Source of the DNA: a virus
DNA length: 33,481 bases
Strand: one strand, 5' to 3'
Virus record (IMG/VR): IMGVR_UViG_3300005510_000010
Span: 1-33,481 of that record
Of the stretch, positions 6,491 to 13,757 are shown one piece after another. The notes below the pieces were generated by a model. That model worked only from the letters and a program-made list of their open reading frames with translations. It was not told the DNA's origin and did no database searches. Every line of letters starts with the position of its first letter. Position 1 is the stretch's first letter. The position numbers and the translations under genes were made by a program.

Positions 6491-7065
6491 TTTTACTTTG
6501 TCTATGTCCAACTAAGGTATTTGCTAATACAACTGTAGCAAGCCCATCTAGTAACGCACAGGGAACGGTAAATAACAATGCCACCATGATTGCCCCACAA
6601 TCAACCCCTCAATTTAGAATGTCACAGGGTATAGTTTGTAGTTCACCTAGCCTTACCATTACACCTTTTCTTACTGACTCATGGTCATTTAACCGACCTA
6701 TATCAACAGAAACTGTACAACCAATTTACAACGAAGACACTGGTGAGATCAAATATTATCAGCGTACACCAAGGTTTGAGAAGGATAACTACAATTTAAA
6801 CTACGGTATATCAGCACAGTTTACTATTCCATTAGGCAAATCACCTGCACTATGTCATCAGGCAACAGAAATAAATATAAAAAACCAAGAATTATTGTAT
6901 AAGAAAACTGAACTAGAGGTCGCTCTGTTTCGGCTAAAAGTATGTGGTGAACAAGCTAAACTTGGTGTTCAATTTACAGGTAAGTTTGCAACAATATGCG
7001 AGGGGATTGCAGTTACTGTTCCTCCCGGTCAGGTGATACCTCACTCTCATTCTTTGAAACCTTAG
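6352..7065 (+). CDS. Secreted protein with C-terminal helix, signal peptide 3
   Basis: 237 residues if translation begins at ATG 6352, the only in-frame standard start upstream of the signal sequence; GGAAGG lies about 9 nt before it. The result is an unusual 43-residue basic, His/Asn-rich leader before the hydrophobic core VWAVVLLCLCPTKVFA. The mature part has GIVCSSPSLTITPF, NYNLNYGISAQFTIPLGKS, then a long helix with LFRLKVCGEQAKLGV and ICEGIAV. I recall this pattern (VC..PSL.ITPF, RLK.CGE) from cyanophage hypothetical proteins. Its last 53 nt overlap the convergent gene at 7013. Confidence 0.65.
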   Translation: MENSKRRSAFQLGRINNFSRFRHNYHNQQSNKHHYNNHRRNHVWAVVLLCLCPTKVFANTTVASPSSNAQGTVNNNATMIAPQSTPQFRMSQGIVCSSPSLTITPFLTDSWSFNRPISTETVQPIYNEDTGEIKYYQRTPRFEKDNYNLNYGISAQFTIPLGKSPALCHQATEINIKNQELLYKKTELEVALFRLKVCGEQAKLGVQFTGKFATICEGIAVTVPPGQVIPHSHSLKP

Positions 7066-7666
7066 ATTTACTTAGACGTTTACCTAATTGTTTTATAGTT
7101 GACTTCGCCGCCCCCTGTATCAAGGGTACAAGAGCCGCAGAGCCACCGGCAACCAGACCGATAACAGTAGTAGAAACGAGAACTTCAGGAGTACCAATAA
7201 GACTTTCTCTGAATGGTACGTCTTCCCAGATCGGGTCACAAGAGCCATCTATACTTCTTTCATATTTTACCAATCTTTCAATTTTTTTATCATTTCTGTA
7301 ATCTCCTTCCCTAAATGGTGCGTTCTTTGGAGGGCAAGGTTTGTATTCTTCTTCTTTTTTTTCATTGTTTGTTGTCTCAGTTTTAGGTGGCTCACTAGTT
7401 GGCATCTCACTATCGTTAGCAAGATTAGGCATCTCTTCTGTAATTGTTAATTGATCTGGTACATAGTTCAATGGGTTAAAACTAGGGTACGGACAATTTG
7501 TCACAACCCCATTTGGATCTTCTATTATTAAATTTCTATTGCCTGTATTTTTTGTATCTCTGTGGTAGTAAGTGCAACCTATAATTTGTACATTTGAATG
7601 CCCATAGTCAGGCACATAAGTGTATGGGATATGAACATCAGGTATATGTATCTCAGGTATTTCCAA
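7013..7666 (-). CDS. Pro/Glu-rich membrane-associated protein of marine-phage type
   Basis: 217 residues. The N-terminal MEIPEIHIPDVHIPYTYVPD is a Pro-rich repeat of the type IP-x-x. It is followed by GCTYYHRDTKNTGNRNL, IEDPNGVVTNCPYPSF and PDQLTITEE, a block I recall in cyanophage hypothetical proteins. A charged PT/EK-rich linker (about 80-112), a second Cys pair and a hydrophobic segment near 160-180 (VLVSTTVIGLVAGGSAALVP) lead to a basic tail. It probably attaches to the membrane near the C-terminus. It follows the 7667 gene directly, and the pair appears to be a conserved neighbourhood. Function unknown. Confidence 0.7.
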   Translation of the reverse strand: MEIPEIHIPDVHIPYTYVPDYGHSNVQIIGCTYYHRDTKNTGNRNLIIEDPNGVVTNCPYPSFNPLNYVPDQLTITEEMPNLANDSEMPTSEPPKTETTNNEKKEEEYKPCPPKNAPFREGDYRNDKKIERLVKYERSIDGSCDPIWEDVPFRESLIGTPEVLVSTTVIGLVAGGSAALVPLIQGAAKSTIKQLGKRLSKSKVSKNESEVSPDREEQ

Positions 7667-7888
7667 TTATTTTTTTGGAAGTGTTGGTATAGATATGCCA
7701 GTTGTTTTTGGTAATGCGTTATCCATGACGTTAGGTAATAGCCCCTTTACCTCGCCAAGTATAGAGTTCATAATCTTAGCTTTGAATTGTTCGCTGCTTA
7801 CAAATTTGTATGTATAAAATCCTGTACCAACAATGCCCAAAGTTAGGATCGTGGTTAAGATTGTTAAAGCATCAAGAATTTTTCTCAT
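7667..7888 (-). CDS. 73-aa one-pass membrane protein
   Basis: From ATG 7888 the protein is MRKILDALTILTTILTLGIV and onward: an N-terminal signal anchor of about 20 hydrophobic residues, then KFVSSEQFKAKIMNSILGEV and a Pro-rich end (GISIPTLPKK). An upstream ATG at 7930 would add 14 polar residues; MRKI is preferred because the anchor then lies at the terminus, as in similar proteins I recall from marine phages. The stop abuts the ATG of the 7013-7666 gene, so the two are co-translated. Function unknown. Confidence 0.6.
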   Translation of the reverse strand: MRKILDALTILTTILTLGIVGTGFYTYKFVSSEQFKAKIMNSILGEVKGLLPNVMDNALPKTTGISIPTLPKK

Positions 7889-7922
7889 GATTAAAGAGTC
7901 AATAATACGAGCTTGCTCAGTA

Positions 7923-8018
7923 ATGAGCATAGTCGTTCTGCTTCTTATAGTAGCAATCAGTCCTCTTTACGTCACTATGGGTATAATGACAAGGCAATTG
8001 CGAGAACAGGTAAAGTAA
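7923..8018 (+). CDS. Possible 31-aa membrane peptide (plus strand)
   Basis: A short plus-strand ORF between two minus-strand genes reads MSIVVLLLIVAISPLYVTMG and ends IMTRQLREQVK: one hydrophobic helix and a charged tail. It fills an otherwise non-coding 130-nt gap, lies between other membrane-protein genes, and stops exactly next to the 8019 gene. No Shine-Dalgarno is evident and chance is possible at this length. Confidence 0.3.
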   Translation: MSIVVLLLIVAISPLYVTMGIMTRQLREQVK

Positions 8019-9701
8019 TTATGGATTGTTTTGATTATATGTTTTAACTAAAGTAACTTCTTGTGACCAGCTACCATACTGCCCAGCGTATCCCGACATT
8101 ATAAAATACCTTACTTGACCTTGATCTTGTGAAGGTATGGTATAAGTATGCAGTCCTGTACTAGGGTTGCTCATTAAATTACCAAACGCACCAGTACCTG
8201 TGCTGTTACCACTTGGTTGTGTTGAAGTCCATTGGTTACCATTTGAATAGTTATATCTAGCAATAGCACTTATATAAATATCACATCTGTCGTGTCCTAC
8301 AGGTATTGTAATACCATTTGTATATCCAGTTTGTCTAAAGCCAGCGTATGTACCGCTATTACCTTGACCATAGTTATACAATCTATCTGCGTTAGCGTTA
8401 GATCCACCAGTAGCATTAGGATAATAACCTGTATGACTCCAAGTTACGCCACTTGCTAAACCATTACCACCTTGTGATGTTCCTCTAAACCAATAGCTAG
8501 GAGGTGGTGCAGCTTGTACAATAATATAAAAGTTTCTGTCTGAAAAGTTAGTAGCAGTATCAGTTGCTCTAAGTGTAAAGTTATATGTTGTGTCTGCGGA
8601 TACGTTAGGAGATGTACCAGAAATTACACCTGTCGAACTGTTTAACGATAAGTTCATAGTAGCAGCAGGTGTATTGCTATTAGATGTTAAAACACTTGTT
8701 GTCTCAGAGTATGTAATAGCTTGTCCATCTGCGTCTGACGCTGCAACAGTTATATTTACAGCAGCATTTTTTTGTATACTACCACCACCTAATTGACCTT
8801 GGGCTGTTGTCCAGTTTGGTGCACTACCCGCAGTAACTTCTACTTCTGGTGCTGCTATTATTAACCCACCATCTGGGTTAGTTACTTTTATAGCGTAAGG
8901 TGCTTTAGCTACAGTCAATGCTGGACTCACAATAGTAAGTTGCGTAGAACTATTAAACGTTACTGAACCTGCTGCAATATTAGTGCCATCATTTCCAACA
9001 TAGTGAACAGTACAACCACTAACAAAACCTTCGCCTTTAATAACCATAGTAGTACCAGCAGCACCATTAGTAGTTTGATTAGTTACGCTTACAATTTGTG
9101 GTGTACTTTTGCCAACTCCTACCCATGTAGTTCCATTATGTATTTCTAACATAGATGTCTGGGTGTTATATCTAATAGAACCAGCTTGACCTGTACCTCT
9201 TTGACTTGTATCTCCAGCAGGTAATATAAGATTACCAGTACCTAAAATTTTTGCTCCGTCCTGTGTAGTTTGGAATTTTGGTGTACCATTATGTGAAAGT
9301 TCTACTTCAGCATCTGAATCAGATTTTATTTGTGTATGGTTAGCACCAGCATTTTGTAAATAAAAATCATCTGACTTAACAACTAAACTACCACCACCTG
9401 ATTCTTCTACATAAGAATTGTTGTCACTATTACTGTGACGTACAACTAAATCTTGACTAGCACCAAAAGTTGCTTTATCGCCATCAGCAAAATCAATATC
9501 ATTACCATTCGTATCTAGATCAGCACCTAATTGAGGTGAACTGTCAGCACTTAAATCAGTATTAACAGTTTCATATGTAGGGTCTGCACCGTTATTAGCT
9601 CGTAAAAATTTACCATCATTATTACTATCGCCATGTGGCAATTTAGTAAGATCAACATTTTGATCTTTTACACCATCAGTAGAAATTTTTGTTAATCCCA
9701 T
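8019..9701 (-). CDS. Fibre-like structural protein with IPT/TIG and Ig/cadherin-like domains
   Basis: 560 residues. The N-terminal 1-195 is fibre-type sequence (DSSPQLGADLDTNGNDIDF; SIRYNTQTSMLEIHNGTTWV) also found at the C-terminus of the 10428-13691 fibre. Residues about 201-290 are an IPT/TIG-like domain (MVIKGEGFVSGCTVHYVG; YAIKVTNPDGG). Residues about 300-397 are a putative Ig/cadherin-like domain (AASDADGQAITYS; LNSSTGVISGTSP; YNFTLRATDTATN). The 403-560 tail is Gly/Asn/Tyr-rich and may be the receptor-facing tip. It is the last gene of the fibre module. A host-binding or tail-tip role is inferred from domains and position. Confidence 0.8.
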   Translation of the reverse strand: MGLTKISTDGVKDQNVDLTKLPHGDSNNDGKFLRANNGADPTYETVNTDLSADSSPQLGADLDTNGNDIDFADGDKATFGASQDLVVRHSNSDNNSYVEESGGGSLVVKSDDFYLQNAGANHTQIKSDSDAEVELSHNGTPKFQTTQDGAKILGTGNLILPAGDTSQRGTGQAGSIRYNTQTSMLEIHNGTTWVGVGKSTPQIVSVTNQTTNGAAGTTMVIKGEGFVSGCTVHYVGNDGTNIAAGSVTFNSSTQLTIVSPALTVAKAPYAIKVTNPDGGLIIAAPEVEVTAGSAPNWTTAQGQLGGGSIQKNAAVNITVAASDADGQAITYSETTSVLTSNSNTPAATMNLSLNSSTGVISGTSPNVSADTTYNFTLRATDTATNFSDRNFYIIVQAAPPPSYWFRGTSQGGNGLASGVTWSHTGYYPNATGGSNANADRLYNYGQGNSGTYAGFRQTGYTNGITIPVGHDRCDIYISAIARYNYSNGNQWTSTQPSGNSTGTGAFGNLMSNPSTGLHTYTIPSQDQGQVRYFIMSGYAGQYGSWSQEVTLVKTYNQNNP

Positions 9702-9703
9702 AA

Positions 9704-9994
9704 TTAGTTAGGTTTTGGGTATTTGGCTTTGACAGGATCGACTATATCTGCCTTCCATTTGTCAATTCCGTTATGGTAAATATAGTCTAACTGTGTACCC
9801 CAATCTGGATACTCCATTTGCCTGTTATTTTTATATTCTTGTTTAGCAAATTCTGTATCTACTGCACTTTGATCTATAGCTACAACTGTGCCATCAATTT
9901 TAGTTGCAGTAAATGAGCCATCTTCATTTCCGTAAACAACTTCGACACCTTTGTCTTTATATAGATCACAAATAATTTGATGTTTAGTAATCAT
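9704..9994 (-). CDS. Tail fibre assembly / XkdW-like protein
   Basis: 96 residues from ATG 9994, which forms an ATGA overlap with the preceding gene; a start ten codons earlier is unlikely. The end (MEYPDWGTQLDYIYHNGIDK, then VDPVKAKYPKPN) matches the short C-terminal motif of tail-assembly or XkdW-type proteins that follow fibre genes. The N-terminal part (ITKHQIICDLYKDKGVEVVY) is unassigned. Placed between two fibre-type genes, it is probably a fibre chaperone or a small tip component. Confidence 0.6.
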   Translation of the reverse strand: MITKHQIICDLYKDKGVEVVYGNEDGSFTATKIDGTVVAIDQSAVDTEFAKQEYKNNRQMEYPDWGTQLDYIYHNGIDKWKADIVDPVKAKYPKPN

Positions 9995-10428
9995 GCTGCA
10001 TACTCCGTTGCTTTCATAAACCAAGATAAGTTACCACCATTACTATTATTAGGAAAATAACCTCTTGTAAACCAAATTTTATAAGTAAGGGCTGAAGTAG
10101 TATTGTGTGAAGTATGTGTGTATAGCCAATAGCCAGCGTACGAAACACCACTACCATAAACATCAGCGTATGTACCTATGTCGTTATTTGTAGTACCACC
10201 TGTACATCTTAATTGTTGTTTATGGTAAACATTACCACTTATCCATTGCATACAATTAACTTCAATAATAATTGTACTATTTGATTCTAAAGGAGTTATA
10301 GCTACATTGCATTGGCTTTCTGCAAAAGTATTGCTGTTATTATAAACATTATTATTAGCAAAATTAAATTGTGTTTGCAAAATTCTATTTCTGTAATTTT
10401 GTGTACCTTCTGGAAAAACAATAGCCAT
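9991..10428 (-). CDS. 145-aa short fibre/tip-type structural protein
   Basis: Begins MAIVFPEGTQNYRNRILQTQ; Asn/Thr/Tyr-rich and beta-type throughout, ending NLSWFMKATEYAA. The pattern (MAIVFPEGTQ..., a middle block with STIIIEVNC) is one I recall in marine phage structural proteins encoded beside fibres; it may be a jelly-roll tip domain. The ATG shares its A with the fibre gene's TAA, and GGAGGT inside the fibre's last codons is its ribosome binding site, so it is made together with the fibre. No enzymatic motif. Confidence 0.6.
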   Translation of the reverse strand: MAIVFPEGTQNYRNRILQTQFNFANNNVYNNSNTFAESQCNVAITPLESNSTIIIEVNCMQWISGNVYHKQQLRCTGGTTNNDIGTYADVYGSGVSYAGYWLYTHTSHNTTSALTYKIWFTRGYFPNNSNGGNLSWFMKATEYAA

Positions 10429-13400
10429 TATGTTACCTCCGTTAAATTAAATTTATATTTTTTACCATTGCGTTTGTTCACCAAGAAAAGATCTTCTGCT
10501 CCTTCTTGTATAGTATAACTTCCCCAAGTTCCGTCAACGTCATTAGAAGAACCTTCGTTAGATAAGTTAAGGTCATTAGTGTAAACATTTCTCCAACGAT
10601 AATTTGTATCTCCTAAATCGTAGGAATTGTTGGCTGATGGAATTAAATGACCGCCATCACTAATTTGAAATCTACTTGCATCACTCGTAGCAAATACTAT
10701 TGCTTTATTAGAATTGACATTAGTAATTCTTAAATGTCCACCGCTATTACCATTTGTTAGGTAACTGTCTGTACCATTATGATAGATTTGTAAATCATTA
10801 CCTGTACCATATCTAGATTTTGCATTATCAACAAAGTCAAAAGAGTCAGCGGCAACGTCATATTCTATTTGTACATTACCTCCACCACTCTTAAATTGAA
10901 CACTTTGACCATTACAATCAAGTGTCCCGCCTAGCTGTGGTGAACTGTCACCGACTAGATCTGTGCTTATACCTGTAAGATTTGATCCGTCTATGGCGGG
11001 CAAAGCACCTGTTAATTTTGATGCTGTTAAACTTGTGATACGAGCATCTGCTACTGTGCCTGTTAAATTACCTGCTGGTAAATTAGTTAGATTTGCTCCA
11101 CTAACTGCTGGCAATGTTGCAGGGAATCTAGCATTAGGTAAAGTACCAGAAGTTAAATTGCTTGCACTTAGATTAGTAAGATCTACAGCAGCCCAAGTTA
11201 AACCACCTGCTGCACCAGATTGTGCTTGTAAAAAATATCCATTAACAGGATTGTTACTAGCATTTAATTTGGCTTCTGTAATAGTGCCATCGCTAGGCGT
11301 ACCAATACTTACAGACGCACCAATAGTAACTATAAAATAATCAGCCCCGGCTGGAGGTGGAGCAGCAAAAACAATGTTTGCACCATCTAAAGCAAACCCT
11401 TCACTAGGTTGTCCTGTGCCTGTATTTGGTTTTTGTACTACACCAGCAACACTTACCAACATTTGTTGAGCAAACTGACCTGCATTGCTTAATGTAAATT
11501 TGTATGCAGATCCATTAAACGTTGCACTATTACCACCAGTGCCACTAAAACTGCTAATAGTATTTATAAAAAAGTTACCAACAGATTGTGTTTCTTCCCA
11601 TGCAGAAGTGTTAGCGTTATAAACAAGTAATTTACCGCTTGCTTGGTTAAAAAATAAATCACCACCATCATTATTAGTTGATGGATTATTACCACTATTA
11701 TCTGTTCTATATCTTTCAGCAAATGCATTAACACCACTTAAATTACTAGCAACAGAGTTAACATTTGCAATACTACCACCAACATTATTTACGTTAGAGA
11801 TTGAACCTGCAACAGTATTAACGTTATTTATATCACCTGCTACAACACCAATATTGTCATCACCAACTGTAATAGTATTACCCATACCATTACCATGTTG
11901 TGTACAGTAATAACGCATTGATGCAGGGGCATTTGAAGGTACAACAAAAGTTACATTTGCATTTGATTGACCTGCCGTACCGTTAACAGTTACTCCAGTT
12001 GTATAAGCATTGCCACTTCCATCTTTAAAAGCTAATGGATGTCCAGCATTTGAATTGTTTGATTGGTCAAATATATATGTAAACCCTCTAATAATACTTA
12101 GAGTTGGATTAGCAGCACCATCAATATAGAAAACACCATTAGCAACAGTTACTGCATATGTAGTTTGACCTGCAAGAATAGTACCTATTGCATTGATATT
12201 ACTTATATTATTTCCTACTAGGTTTACATTAGTAATTGCATTAGCAACAGTATCTATTTCTGAAGTTGTTTCTTGTAAATCTGCTGCTGCTGTTTCTATT
12301 TCTGAAACAGTTTCATTTAAATCATTAGCGACAGTAACTACTTTAGCGATATCCGCTGCTACTGTATTGACGTTGGATATATTGCTTGCCACAGTATTTA
12401 CGTTTGCAATACTGCCAGCTACAGAATTAACATTTGTATTAGCTGCTGCAACTGTATTAATATTGCTGTTATTTCCAGCTACAGCGTTAATATTACTAGA
12501 ATTACTAGCAACTGCATTTACATTAGAAATGTTGCTGCTTACTGTATTAACGTTACTAATCGCACCAGCAACTGTATTTGTATTTGTTAGATCAGTACCA
12601 GTTATATTTACAACTAACCAAGATGTTGTACCTAAATCATAAACTTTAGTTATGTTAGATGTTGTGTTGTAATATAACGCTCCATCTATAAGTGCATTAC
12701 CGTCATTATCCGTAGCCGGGTCGCTTTGTTTTGCTCCTAAATATCTGTCATCAAAAGTATCAAGTGCAAGTTCCGCTGCGGCTTGCGCAGTTTGGGCGGC
12801 TGTTTTAGATGCGTCTGCTTGTGTCGCTTTTGTAGATGCAGTAGTTGCAGAATTACTTGCATTTGTTTCAGACGTTGCTGCGGCCGTCGCACTATTTGCT
12901 GCTGCCGTTTGAGATGAAGCTGCGGCAGTGGCAGAATTTGCGGATGCAGTAGCGGATGCCGCTGCATTATTTTGTGCAGTAGTAGATGATGCTGCGTCTA
13001 CTATTAAATCCCAATTTGCAGAGTTAGTATTAGTTGTTAATGGCTGTGCACCTTGTGAAGTATGTGCTGTATTACAAAAGAAAATATTATTTGTAGATGT
13101 ATCTTTAACAAGATCTCTTACTGCATAAGAAGTACCAGCAGCCCAATTACCACGATATGTTCCTAGTTCTTTTAATACTTCAAACTCACCTAAATTGTCA
13201 AAACCTAATACTCTGTTTTTACGAGCGTTAGCGTTTTCTGTAATTTCTAAACTACCAATAGTATTAGTTAATGAAAATTTAATTGATCTATCTAATTCAT
13301 CTTGCTGTTGTTGGTGCAATATAACTGCTTGATCTAAAGCGTCATTAATAACCTCTGGGTAAAATCCACCTTGGTTAGTAAGATCTGTTCCTTGTAATGG

Positions 13401-13691
13401 TTCTACAGCAGATGTAATAACAAGTTGAAAACCAGAAGGTAAATTAAAATTGTTACCACCTGATTTTAAGGTTATGCTTCCACCGGGATTACCATTTTGA
13501 TCTGAATTTAAAGTAACTATATAATCATTGTTAGCACCTAGAGTTAAGGTAGTTTCTATACTTGTACTAACTTCTAATTTTTTTACAACTACATCTGCGT
13601 CTGTAAAAACTTTAAAGGCAAACGGATATGTATGAGTATTGCCATTTCCGGCCAAATTACTAGTCTTTCGTGTAGTCGAATTTATCGTCAT
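10428..13691 (-). CDS. T7 gp17-like tail fibre with cupredoxin-like domain
   Basis: 1087 residues. Residues 1-140 are the T7-type fibre N-terminal domain that binds the tail (RKTSNLAGNGNTHTYPFAFK; GGFYPEVINDALDQAVILHQ). An Ala-rich helical segment (about 230-310) follows, then DDRYLGAKQSDPATDNDG, then 10-residue repeats (379-448). A cupredoxin-like domain spans about 512-612 with possible type-1 copper ligands H551, C596, H599 and M603. A second 10-residue repeat block (622-651), LTSGTLPNARFP/LTGTVADARI-type fibre repeats and a C-terminal DSSPQLGGTLDCNG module complete it. T7 gp17 has 553 residues, so this one is about twice as long. Late motif C lies upstream. Confidence 0.88.
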   Translation of the reverse strand: MTINSTTRKTSNLAGNGNTHTYPFAFKVFTDADVVVKKLEVSTSIETTLTLGANNDYIVTLNSDQNGNPGGSITLKSGGNNFNLPSGFQLVITSAVEPLQGTDLTNQGGFYPEVINDALDQAVILHQQQQDELDRSIKFSLTNTIGSLEITENANARKNRVLGFDNLGEFEVLKELGTYRGNWAAGTSYAVRDLVKDTSTNNIFFCNTAHTSQGAQPLTTNTNSANWDLIVDAASSTTAQNNAAASATASANSATAAASSQTAAANSATAAATSETNASNSATTASTKATQADASKTAAQTAQAAAELALDTFDDRYLGAKQSDPATDNDGNALIDGALYYNTTSNITKVYDLGTTSWLVVNITGTDLTNTNTVAGAISNVNTVSSNISNVNAVASNSSNINAVAGNNSNINTVAAANTNVNSVAGSIANVNTVASNISNVNTVAADIAKVVTVANDLNETVSEIETAAADLQETTSEIDTVANAITNVNLVGNNISNINAIGTILAGQTTYAVTVANGVFYIDGAANPTLSIIRGFTYIFDQSNNSNAGHPLAFKDGSGNAYTTGVTVNGTAGQSNANVTFVVPSNAPASMRYYCTQHGNGMGNTITVGDDNIGVVAGDINNVNTVAGSISNVNNVGGSIANVNSVASNLSGVNAFAERYRTDNSGNNPSTNNDGGDLFFNQASGKLLVYNANTSAWEETQSVGNFFINTISSFSGTGGNSATFNGSAYKFTLSNAGQFAQQMLVSVAGVVQKPNTGTGQPSEGFALDGANIVFAAPPPAGADYFIVTIGASVSIGTPSDGTITEAKLNASNNPVNGYFLQAQSGAAGGLTWAAVDLTNLSASNLTSGTLPNARFPATLPAVSGANLTNLPAGNLTGTVADARITSLTASKLTGALPAIDGSNLTGISTDLVGDSSPQLGGTLDCNGQSVQFKSGGGNVQIEYDVAADSFDFVDNAKSRYGTGNDLQIYHNGTDSYLTNGNSGGHLRITNVNSNKAIVFATSDASRFQISDGGHLIPSANNSYDLGDTNYRWRNVYTNDLNLSNEGSSNDVDGTWGSYTIQEGAEDLFLVNKRNGKKYKFNLTEVT
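11739..11828 (-). repeat. Second block of 10-residue fibre repeats (3 units)
   Basis: Three 30-nt units on the minus strand encode NNVNTVAGSI, SNVNNVGGSI and ANVNSVASNL (residues 622-651), after the cupredoxin-like domain. They match the larger block at 12348-12557 in period and motif but differ at synonymous sites, so the protein motif rather than the DNA is conserved. Confidence 0.8.
12348..12557 (-). repeat. Seven 10-residue tail-fibre repeats
   Basis: Seven consecutive 30-nt units on the minus strand (residues 379-448) encode [SAT]N[VI]N-x-V-[AS]-x3, for example SNVNTVSSNI, SNINAVAGNN and ANVNTVASNI. Degenerate units continue to about residue 500. The strict decad with Asn at positions 2 and 4 and Val at 6 suggests a regular shaft structure in the fibre trimer. 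Confidence 0.85.
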
Positions 13692-13718
13692 TAACTAGAC
13701 ATTTTCACTATCTTATTA

Positions 13719-13752
13719 AGGTTATCAATAACTTTATAGATTACGGTCACAC
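13719..13752 (-). promoter_or_regulatory. Late promoter-like motif, copy C (fibre module)
   Basis: On the minus strand GTGTGACCGTAA occupies 13752-13741. After 12 nt comes TTGATAACCT (13728-13719), which holds the weak -10-like TAACCT. The block begins 5 nt after the polyvalent gene's stop and the fibre ATG is at 13691, leaving room for a leader of about 20 nt. The 12-nt block is identical in the copies at 25489-25500 and 31559-31570. Confidence 0.6.
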
Positions 13753-13757
13753 TTTTA

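Noticed and set aside
6996-7301. Plus-strand open frame of 101 codons at 6996-7301
   Set aside because: It runs antisense to the Pro-rich protein gene and overlaps the end of the third secreted protein; no ribosome binding site or plausible product.
12348-12557. CRISPR-like array (30-nt period)
   Set aside because: The units are directly adjacent, in frame and diverged at synonymous sites, with no spacers; they are coding repeats of the fibre.
12193-12642. Plus-strand open frame of 149 codons opposite the fibre repeats
   Set aside because: It is the mirror of the repeated 30-nt units, which keep stops out of the opposite strand. No start signal and a meaningless hydrophobic repeat product.
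8019-13691. Diversity-generating retroelement, as in phage BPP-1
   Set aside because: The head genes are BPP-1-like, so I looked for a reverse transcriptase and a template/variable repeat pair. No reverse transcriptase is encoded in the window and no near-identical repeat pair is evident at the fibre 3' ends.
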